A stretch of DNA of 47,162 bases from contig JAWQRN010000041.1 of assembly GCA_033557685.1 (NCBI GenBank), positions 1 to 47,162 of the forward strand. The letters are read 5' to 3'. This document shows, piece after piece, positions 11,801 to 23,800 of the stretch; position 1 is the stretch's first letter, and every line of letters begins with the position of its first letter. The stretch comes from Sperchopsis tessellata (Eukaryota > Arthropoda > Insecta > Coleoptera > Hydrophilidae). The notes beneath the pieces were generated by a model that saw nothing but the letters and a program-made list of their open reading frames with translations, was not told the origin of the DNA and ran no database searches. Position numbers and translations under genes: made by a program.

Positions 11801-14800
11801 ACAGTAACCATCAGCAACTTTTACCGAGGGTCTAGAAAAGCGAAACAGGTGTATTTAACCTGTGTTCGAAAAGGCAAATGTCCAAGAAGATTTCATCTCT
11901 AAAATTACTTAATTCACTGATGAAGCAACTTTCATTTTGCATGGAGTAGTTTATTCAGAGAACTATAGGTACTGTTCAAAAGAGAATTTATGATTGCTCA
12001 AATGGCCTAGCACCCAATACCACATAAAGTCAAAGTTTGGGTTGGTATATTTGGACAGAGAATTGGAGAGCCAATTTTGATTGATGGTAACAGTGAATTA
12101 TATTTGAACATTTTGGAAAAAAAACTGTGCCAGCTATTTAGAGAATTAACCATTGGTGACGTATACTACCATCATGATGAGTCTTGACTCCACTCTAATG
12201 TAGCAGTTAGGTTTCCTGATCTAGCACCATTTTTTTGTCAAAGATTAATGGAATAGCTGCTTTAAGGACCAACTGTACAAAACCATGGTTGATGGAATAT
12301 GTTTATTGCTGTATATGCTGAAAATTCTATGTAGATTGCTGTTTGTAAAAATTTTCTGTATTATAATTAATTTCCTTCACATGATCCTCTAAAGATTGGA
12401 ATCTTCATTTCAGTATATGCATCGGTGATTTAGTTGTTACTAAACAACAACAGATCATACTAAGAAAATAAAAGGTTACAAGTTCCAATAAAACGCATAT
12501 GCTACCCCAAGTTTTGGAGCTCAAGTCTTTATCCTTAGGACTTATGACATAAAATAAAATAAAAAGGTTATGATTATTTGCATTCCCATTGTCTAACTGT
12601 TAATGTTTCCTACTTAATTTAATTTAATACTTTCAGACAAGATTTAGTTATCCTGATCACTAACTGCAAATAGAACTAAATAAGTTATTTTTACTGTTAT
12701 GTGTAGGAAGCTGACTTTATACATTAAAAGACAATTTTTTAATGGAAAACTGAGGAAAGCTTTTATTTAAAATTACAGTGTATATTTTAACAATAGATAA
12801 ATTCGTTTCTACTATTACACTAGTATTATTTTATTACATTTACAAAACAACTACATCAGCATTGCCTGACAATAGTCTTTTATTACTGTAATTAGACCAA
12901 ACCGTCATTTTAGGCCGCCTCTTCTATAGCTGAGTAACTGACTGGTCTTTATATGTCTGCTTATATAACTTTTCTATGGTCAATTGATACTACTGTACCT
13001 TCAATATTTGTGAAATTTTTGTTGATAAAATTACCTTTTTGTACCTCAAAAATGTCATCTCCTTTTCAAGACATCCGCCATTTCTGCCTGTTCAGCGACA
13101 TCCTCCTCGCAAGCTCGAAACTACTGCCCCTATTCAGTATTGATCGTTTTAGCGTCCCATATTCTCCTTGGTAGCCTGTCTGTGTCCAATCTACTGAGGT
13201 GTCTTTCCTCTATCTTCTCCTGCACTCCACTCACTTGAAGCCTCTGTCGAATGTCATTATTTCTTATTTTGTAAATGGCATTATATACAGTCAAATTTGT
13301 TTTCTGGTTTATCTCACCCATATTCAAAAACTTACCATTAAGGCATCCAAATAGACCTGCTGCACTTTTCAGTGTACTTTTCACGTCACCCTCCATCTTC
13401 CCCATACCTTCAATCTCCGATCCTAAATATTTAAACATAGCACATCATCTAGAAGTACAATAAAAAGTAGAGGACTCAGTGTTCCACCCTGCCTCAGTCC
13501 CTACTCCACTAAAAACATAACAGTTGTTTTCATTGTATATGCTTTTTACTGCCCCTAACAGATTTCCATTCACTCGCCTTCCTCTCAGCACCTCCTACAC
13601 GTCCTCCTGTCTCACTCGATCAAAAACCTTCTCCAGGTCCATGAAGCATTTTTTGTAGTTAATAGGTTGCAAATATAAACAAGGAACGATTCTCACTCGA
13701 ATCTTAATAACGGAGTGGTTTTCACTTCAATTCTGGTTGAACACATTTAAGTTTTTGTGTTTGGGTATTGTTCTGTTCCGTCCGAAAATAACAGGTTTTT
13801 CCGGTTTTGTGTTTTGCTCCGATTTGAAGCCTGCTCTAGTTGACAAAAAGTATCTTTTCTAGATAAATTTTGATTTTGAAAAAGTAGGTAAAACCTAATA
13901 AGTCACTTAAAAATATCTTTCTGAACAGGTTGTGTGGGATGATTTCTTTTCTTAGAGTTTTGTATAATATTAAACGTCCGCGATAACTTGCATACACTAC
14001 AAAAATTATATAACTGTTAGTTAAATAAAAAATGTACTGCAACTACATGTCTGATATTGATTTGTGTTATTCCTTTGATTATACCATGCAATCCAAAAAA
14101 ATTTAGATAAAGTGAGGCTATGAAAAACAAAATGAGATTCTTAGTTTGATTAATACACATTTATTTTGACATTTGATTTTAGACTCCTATCACACATATG
14201 AGGTTTATTATTTTTGTTTGCACATTGCAAAGTCACAAAAGAACAAAAACATTTATATCGTACTTTCGAAATGGTGTGTTTAACAATAGTGAATGGGTTT
14301 ATAGCAATCGATCTTGTTTAAATAATGATATCTCAATGTGTGTACTGTACCATTATTGCAAGAGACTGGAAATGTTGATCGTAGAGAAGGTAGTGGTAGA
14401 GCAACAATTAGGACAGCGACATCTGTTCCTATAAGTAGGTCTGTTATAATAATAATAATTATAAAGTTTTATTTCTAAAACGTACAGAGTAAAAATATAT
14501 AACACTGATTTAGAAAACGTCACAATAAATAACAACAAACATGTTAAAATTACCACAAGCAAACTAAAAATATCAGTAAACAGGTTATAAACCACAATAA
14601 ACAGGTTAAAAAAATTATTACAATCTCAAGGTAGAACACTATCATTTCGTTAGGCACAAAACTCGCCCAAAGAGTAGGGCTCAATCTGACAGAGATAACA
14701 GAACAGTTTGCATTTTAATAATTTTGGTCACTAATGTTTCTGACCGACAGCGGAAGATGGTTGAACAAGAAGATGCATCTTTAATAAGGACACCGCTCTG

Positions 14801-17800
14801 TCAAGGTTGGCCTGTGGATTGGGTAATCATAGTCTCCTCTATGACGTATTATGTGAGGACTCTGAGTTCAAAAACCTTACAACGTTGCTTATGCAGAAAT
14901 GTTATGCATGTACATAGATATATAGCCGGGACCATCAACATCACATTCCCCGGAATAAGCCACGGCAAGTGGCACGACACTCTACTAAAAATTATCCTCA
15001 CCACTAGCACAAAAACCTTCTGCAATCCGACACCTAACCCTCAAATCAGGATGCCAAACCTAAAAACGGACAAAGCCGTAATATGCTGCCAGACAAACCT
15101 AACGACTTGTAGTCCTTGCAAGTATTAGGCAAAACAAACTTTATTTAATTTGGAGATTAGATCTTCAGTCTGTGAGTGCCAGATCAGTCTGCCATCTAGG
15201 TGTATGCCCAACAGCTTGGCATTCTCATCAATCGATAGATATAGAATTCAAAACCACATTGTCAGGGCGCACAAAAACTCTGTCAGAGGACAACAAGATC
15301 GCCTTTGTCTTGTTGATGTTGAGGACCAGACCACTCCGACGTAACCAGCCTTGAATAGGAGAGAAGTATCTCAAGCTCTCATTTTGAAAATAAAGAATAT
15401 CTCCACCGCAGACCAACAAATTGTTATCGTCCTCATATTTCACCACTGAGCTGTCTGGGTGCTCTGGCACCACTTTTGACATTTCATTAATAAAAATGAT
15501 AATCATTAAAATCCCGTACATTTGAAAGAATTTCAATGAACAATATTAAACTCTTCCCATACAAGATGCATGTGTAATTTTTTCCATGAATTTTTGCCGC
15601 TTGTTCATAATAAACGTGTTCGTTATTATCAGTAGTTTAGTGAGAATTTTATGGAAAACTATTTACTTGATGTGACGTTTTTCACAGATAAAGTTTGATT
15701 CCATGTGTCAGAATACATAAATTCATAGATTATGAGAACGTACTGTGCAGAAAACACACTTTTTGTGAAACTCCTTTACATGCTAATCAGAAAATACAAA
15801 ATTCAATGTTTTGTGGATAATCTTCATAATTCAAAAAATAAAACAAAGTTTTTTAATACATAGAAAATCGTGACTGGTTTCGACCACACTAGGTCATCTT
15901 AAGCTAAAACACATTACAGTAATAGCGACTTGCAAGACAATTAATTAAAAATTGCAATCTTACCTTGTGAGTCAGGCAACAACACACTAATCGGTGCCAC
16001 CAGACCTTTCAACTGAATGGCGAGGAATTGGCCTGTTGGGGATAATTTTAAATAGGGGATTGTCGGTGAAATTGAAGGATTCATTAATGTTAAGACCGGA
16101 TACACTGCTGAGATATATTTTAAGGCATTTGGAAATATCCAGTTTCTTACCTTTTGGATATCTGTGAAGGATGATAGGGTTATTAGGATTGGGTTCATGA
16201 CTGTAGGACACAACATGACTGGCAAAGCTAGAGTCATCGGTAGCGTATTTGATGCTATGAAGGTGTTCCTTATACCGTGTGTTAACTAAATGTCCAGTCT
16301 GCCCAATATACTCTTTTCCAGACTTATAGAGCAGGAGATACACCACTGTTTTGGGGTTCACACTGAGCTTTGTTTATCATCTACATATTGTGTAGTATTT
16401 TTGCAATATTGTAGAAAACAGGTATTGAGGACATCACACACCCACCTCAGAATATCACCAGCTACAATGCTAAAAATATCGTCGATCGAATTACCGGAGA
16501 ATGTGTGTCTAACACCAGAAACTTTGCGGAGCGTTTTTAATTTCATGAGATAATGTGTTCATCTGTGTTTTCAACAACATTTCCAAGAATTACTTTAATT
16601 TTGTTTCAGTTTTCACTTTTGTTTATAAAGAATAAGGCTTTCGTTTTGCAATTCAGTAAATAAAACACATACATAATTGGGATATATTTCCTGTTGTTTT
16701 TTTTAACTTTATTTTCATGTTCCAAATTTAATAGATGATTTAATTATATGAACTAAGCTAAGACTAATTTTGTTTTTTATAGTCTCCCCTTATCTAAGAT
16801 TTTTTGGATCGCATGGTATATGTGTGTTAGAGAAAGCATTTTCGATGTACAAATCATTGTGTCTTGTTAATGTGATTCCTTTCCAAATTCTTCTCTTAAA
16901 CTATCCACCTAACCTTCTATGCAACCATAAATGTTTGGTGTGTAAATAAATAAATAAATTAGCTTTAAATGTTAGAGAATTGACCACAAATACAATCCAT
17001 GTTATTGATAACATATGATTTTAGAATGACAGCCCAAAGAGTGCAATGTTTCGTTACGGTGAATACAGTCCGAACAATCCGAACCTTCGAGTCACAGCTG
17101 CTCCATACCTTGGACTAGGAGAGTATGAACAACGGAGGCAATTCATCCAGAAGCAAAGGAAGGAAGACTTCAGGGATCATTTAACCAAAGTATGGTTCAT
17201 GTAAGATGCATGTTTTTTAATGCGCTTGTTTTCATGTTGTTGTATTTACAGAGGTCTAGTTACTTAAAAGGTATTGAGGAAAGCGTATATTCGAAAAGTA
17301 AATCCTTTTCTTCCCCAGGGCACTGTAAATCTGTACAAACTGATATTCAAAATGTTCGAAACAAATTGGTGAGTTCACAAACAGCATAATGCTCGAATCG
17401 TGCTAGTCAATGCTTCAGTTCAGTTCTTCGCTTACTATTTGGTGTCTTTAGACTTAACATGAATGGCTTTTTACTAAATGGCCTTGGATACTGGGTCATT
17501 ATTTTTGTATGTAGAATATAATGCTAGAGTAGACTTTTTGTGCTTGCAGACTTAGAAAAAAAAAAAAACAAAGCGCTTTACTATTGTAAGGTAAAAACAT
17601 TTGGATGTGGCATCTAAACATCATTACATTATCATCATTGACTTAATTTTCATGGGTATTGAAATGTCATAGATGTTCAAATTTGAATACTGAATCAGAT
17701 ATTACCCTACGCTTGTTATAACATTTTACATCATAGAGGCGGCTGACTTTTTGTGATTGGGGAAAAGTCTTCGTCGTGCTCGTCTTCCGGTAGCGACATA

Positions 17801-20800
17801 AAACTGTGGGTCGCATGTATTGTAGGTAGATGAAAACCACGTGCACATAAATGAACACAATTCCAGTTGTAACACTGGATGCGGAAATATTCCCAGGTAT
17901 GGGAGCCTTGTTCACCATGTCAATTATAGTGTTTCAAAAATTGCCCTGTTGACTTTATCTTTATGAATATTTTTTTGTTTTCAATATATACCCTTCATAA
18001 AGCTTGTGGTTATATGAATTTCCTACCTGCCTACTCTACTATAATTTAAGGGTTACTGAGTATCTAACATGCCGGGAGTATGGCTAGAAATATGGTTGAG
18101 AATCACTTCTCTAGAGGATTGGAATGGTGAAATTTCCTTGGGTTGAAATCAATAAATGTGAATATGTAAACCGTTCAAGGGCAATAATGTGTTAGGTACC
18201 TACGCTCTGAAAGGTAAACTCTGTAATATATCCTAAATGAGTTCACGTTCATACTCCTTTTGACTAGTCACAGTTGTAAGTTTTTCTTGTATGTCTCTTT
18301 AATAGGAGTAGTATGAACGAGTCAATAACATAGATATATTTGTTACAAGAGGCATTTGAAATTGAACATGATTTCTATTTTCAAAGGTTCTGATTATACC
18401 AGAAGTTAGCTACAACTTTCTTATTTTAAATAGAATATTCTATACTCTTACTATTGTTTTCGAGTAATTAAAATTTTCATATTTGTGAGAGTCTACTTAC
18501 TTCACGTCAAATTAAATATATATTTTTTAAAACAAAACCCTTTAATTTTACATAGCAGTGGTGACTATTGATAATTAAATTTGCTGATAATCTACAAATT
18601 GAAAGAACTAGATAATCAATTTCGAATAGTCGACTATTCGAAACTGATTATCTACTTCTTTTGATTGGTCCATTATCGGCCAGTTTAAAAATCAATAGTC
18701 GATTATCAGCCAATTTAAAAATCAATACTCTATTATCGGCCAATTTAAAAATCAATAGTCGATTATCGGCCAATTTAAAAATCAATATTCGATTATCGGC
18801 CAATTTAAAAATCAATAGTCAATTGTCGGCCAATTTAAAAATCAATAGTTGATTATCTTTACCAGGCCTAGTCCAGGAAGACTGTTGTACAGAATTTTTC
18901 TATTCTAGAGCTTTTTCAATTGTTGAAGTTATTCTTTAGATTTGGTAATATTCTGGAGTGTACGTTCCGAAAACCAAACTGGTGGCTATAGACGTACTTG
19001 CTAATTAAGGGTATTAGTCTTTTTAATACTAACCTTTTGAACAATTCCGACATTATTGGTAATAGGCTTGTTGACCGGTAGGATATAAGTTCAATGGCAG
19101 TTATGCCTAGTTTGCGATCATAATGTCTTGCCCAGCCCTTCCAGAGTTGTGGTACGTAGCATTTTAAGAAGTGGCATTACTAATGGAATAAATGTGTGGC
19201 AAGCCAAGAGAAGCACTTTGGAGGGGATTAAGTCATATTTGTAGTTTAGTAAATATATTTTTTTAATTTTCCCATTCACCGTATTATCAAACCTTGTACT
19301 TATCTATGAAAGAAAATACACATAACAACATTTAATCCATCTTTTTTCCAATTGTCGCAATTCCTTCGACATCCATATAAAATATTCTTCAATAGCATCT
19401 TTGCTTCATCAGAGGTTTTTGAATAAATAGTATAAGATCTAGGTTAGGACTATAAGATGAATACCTTAACTCCATGAAGCCAGAGTCATTGATTATCTGC
19501 TGAACTTTATACACTAAATGAACACAGAAACTTGTACAGTAACAAATGATTTACATATATAGTTTTGTTTGTAAGAATCATAATAGCAAAGATTTTAAAA
19601 CCTATTATTCAAAACTAATTGATATTCATATCTTGTCCTATTCATGTTTTATATGTTAATTGCTTACGATATTATTTAATCATCTGCCTGCCGTGGTTCC
19701 CAAATCATTATAAAATCAATTTCATTAAAACTTGCATGATGCTATTTCCAGATCATTTAATCACATAGTGACTGCTTTCTATTTGGTAACAAACTTGCTA
19801 TATAGTTAATTAACTCTAAATGAATTATTTTACCAACAAAAAATAAATCATTATTTACTAAAATTGTATGCCATGTATATTACTAATAAAATTAGTCTTA
19901 ATTTTTATAACATATTGTGACTAATATAAATGCTATTTAAGAAAACACAATAAACTTTTTTATAAAATATAAATAGTCAATATTGTTTATAATGTATCCA
20001 GTATTAACTTCCACCACATAAAAGTAACATGTAGAAAAAGTTATATGTAATATATTTAATCTTATTTGATTTGTAATTAGAGTGACAATGAAAATAACCT
20101 TATTAATGATTATCAAATTTGGATAATAACATTGTTATCAAATCAACAACAAATGAAAGAATGCAGATAAATTATATGCCTAGTCCAAATTGAATAGGAA
20201 TGATGATGTAACTGTATAGTTATGTTTAACAAACCGTATAATGTTGTCAGTGCAAGAGAAGGTTGACTGTGTTCTGTGGTTTTCTGAATTAAAATCAACT
20301 ATTCCTGTGCAAAGGAAATTTCGGAATAAATACAAAAAAGACCCACCTCATATTACTTTAATAAGAAATTGGACTCGGAGGTTTCGGGAAACAGGATCTA
20401 TTCATCTCAAGTCTGCAGTAAAGACAGTAGCTGTAAGTCAATTAAAAAATGTCAATTTTTACATTAATTATAAAAATTTACTTTGACAAAAAATTTGACT
20501 TTAATCCTTCATAATTTATTGTTAGAATCGTTTTATCATCATCATTTCATCATCGTTATCAACATATTGTTTATTACTTTTATCAAGGCATTGTTATTTT
20601 TAATAAAAATGTCTGCTATTGTTCCACATATAATTTTAATACAAGTACATTTTTTTGACCCTCTTTTCTACACCCTTATCCAAATTTAATAAATTTCATA
20701 ACACTAATAATAAAAAAAAAAATCCCCATGTAGTTTAAGTTATTCTGGACATCTTTTTGATACACTGTAATAGCAATTTGTTCAAGTTTCATTTAACAGG

Positions 20801-23800
20801 ATTGCGTATAATATTGTAGGTTAGTGAAGCATTAGAATACAATTGTTGTTTGTCTACTGTGAAGTGTAAATTTTGTTTATTGATTACCTCTTTAATGCAT
20901 AGTTTCCCAAACTTTTTGGGCTCACAGCTTATTTACTTAAATAATGTTTTTTTAGCGTCTTATTATTATCCACTTGCTCCTCAATATCTCTCTCTACACC
21001 TGGGGCCAGTTAAGCTCTCCCAAAATCCTCTAGTGCCCATTGAATGGGGCGGTAACACCCACTTTGGGAAACAATGACTTTAATGTCATGGGAGTAACAT
21101 AGTGTTGGTTTTCCAAAGAGGGAGTATTACATGTTTGAATTCAAGTAAATGTGCTCTTTCATTTAATATAAATCCACAATTGTTTGCTGTTTCTTTGTGT
21201 GATAAATGTGCATTTTATTTTGAAATAAGCACAAGGTCTGTACTCAGGCAGAATTTCTTGTGTTGACCATAATACAGTGGATGTGTTGTAAGAATAAGAA
21301 TTTTCTTCATTGCATATGTGTTAACTGTTACTCAGTAGTGCAGATGTGATGTCTGCCAAGGTCAGAATCGACTGTCCATTTGGGCGAGAACTTGATTCAG
21401 TATTGTGCTCATGATGGCGAGAATTATGAGTCATCTGAGGTGTGTATCGTCAGGGAATCGATGACAGAGGTACAGTCCACTTTGAATCAGAAGAACAACT
21501 ATATAAACGGATTAAAGAATTGAAAAACCGGAGGATGTACTTGATATGGAGTCATGCCTTGGAAAAGAATTATAAGGCAAGAACATGGAGATAAGTGAAC
21601 TGCTTACAATTGTACAGAGTTATAGGAAGAGGTCTCAGGATGTGAGTTCCAATCGGGAAATGGATGCTCAACTTGTCTCTGAGTTGTATGATTGTAGGGT
21701 GAGGATTGAGTTGCTGGATTCCCAGCTGTCGACTGCCAATAATGAACTGAATGTTTTTCGTACTTCGACATTGTCATCTGGGATGAACTCATATTGGTCC
21801 CATTATGCCATGGGAATGGCAGTGTTGCCAAGTTTAACAAAGGAAAAAAAAGAAACGGTATATGTTTGGGACTGAGTGTCGGTTGCTTGCTTTGCATAGA
21901 TCATGTGCTGCGATGGGTAGAACTTCGGAAAAGCAGATGCGTGGCCTGAGGATGCTGATGTCCGGGATTGGGAGTGGCGATGTGGATGACTTGATGAGTG
22001 ACAAAACTCTAAATAAGCTTGCTCAGTTCGTGTGTGCTGCTGCGAGTTTGGAGGTGTGGCATCCGATGTCATAGTCATTGATGATGATCAGATGACTGGG
22101 AGTAGCATTTACGTGAGGTATGATAGAGCAGTTCAGAAGTCTTTCACTGCCAGATTGAGTGGTGGCGGGTTCGGGTCTGGCTCTGCACGTGCGCAGCTGT
22201 GTCAGTGTGTGGTTTGGCTAGTTTTGGCTGATTCTCTTGGGCACGACTTATTGGATATTTTCATGCAGATGGATTATGGATGTGAAGTGGAACTTTTCTT
22301 TAAGCCTGAGGCAGGCTTGGGAGGGGTAGCTGGGTAGATTTTTGGGTTGGTAGAGGTCTACTTGTGTTAGATTACAACCATACCATGGGTGGTGTTGATC
22401 ATGTTGCTCAACACTTATCTTTGTAAGTCGTGCCCAAAAAGAGACATAAGAAGTACTACAAAAATATCTTTTTTTATCTTGTGTACTTCCAACTCACCAG
22501 TGTATACTCAAGAAAAAGGAATAAACGCAATAAGAAAGTTCGCAAAGAAACAAGATAAAAGACTATGACATGCCTCTTTGTGTCATTCCTTTTTTAGAAT
22601 TTATCCTTCAGCAGCAAATATTGACTACAGCATTGTTATTCCCATGATTTTTTGTTGGCAGAGTTTACTTCTTTTTGTAGAAAAGACTTTTTTGGCAATT
22701 TTTTAACAAGATTCGATATTGTTTTTGTATACAATGAAAATAAATGTGTGCTTTAAGGGGTTAAAAGCTACAGCTCTTGATAATGTCCCCTGCAACTGTG
22801 TTTGAAAAGTTGACAAAAAAGAAAAACCAACATGCGGTTATCGTCTGGAAATCTTGAAGATATCTACTGTGGCTGCGGAAGTCTATTTACAAAGTTAAGA
22901 ACTCGTCCGTTTTAATTAAATGTTTATATACCTGATTTCACAAGAATATGACAAGTTGCTACAGTTTTGATGACTTTTCAAAACATATTTATAGTTCATT
23001 AGGATTTAATTTTTATTATTATAGCATGTATAGTATATAACATAGTTTTCGACACTCATATTTTGCTTGCATTTTTTTGACCAATAGGTAATAGAATATA
23101 CTCCATGAAAGATTTATGGACTTTTATTGCAAGTGGAGGATGGGACTATTTGGGGGAAAGTTACACTTTAGTCGAAATAGTATACCTCATACTTTCCAGT
23201 GTATCCATTGCTTCGCTACATAGGAAAAAGTTCTTACCACAACAAAAGTTCTCTTTCTGTTCTCATTCTACAACAATTGATGGTTTAAATGCGACTATCA
23301 AAAGTTCTATACAAAATACTAATCTAGTTGTAAGGTTTTTATTTATTTCTACTTTTTATTTTTGATACGATATTTCAATCTGCTCAGATTATTTAATGAA
23401 TCTAAAGGCTTTATGTAAAATACATATTTTGCAGCACAAAAGATTGAGAAACACTGGTACGTTATGTTTTCTTTAGCTATTAAATTCCTTCTGAAGATAA
23501 ACTAAATAATAATTCAATCACTGCTTACTATGTGACAAAAGTTCTGTCAAACAATGCTGTAATTGAGTAATCTGCATACTTAAGTTTAATTTAAATGTTT
23601 CATGACTTACAATTTCTTGCTCCTTAACTCATAATACAGAATACGAAACAATTAAATGTTTCTAATAATTCAGTTACTAAATTTGTAATAAATAATTATA
23701 AGGCTTAAGAATCACTGAGAATATATGTATAAATCTACATATTATGGTGCCATAACATCTTACTAACCACATGAATATTTTCATGAAATAAATCCTAAAA

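Noticed and set aside
18661..18852. Repetitive protein coded by the minisatellite
   Set aside because: The open frame follows automatically from a 30-bp unit without a stop in that frame; there are no start context, splice sites or neighbouring exons.
18668..18857. CRISPR-like array
   Set aside because: The units are contiguous with no variable spacers, and the sequence is from a eukaryotic nucleus.
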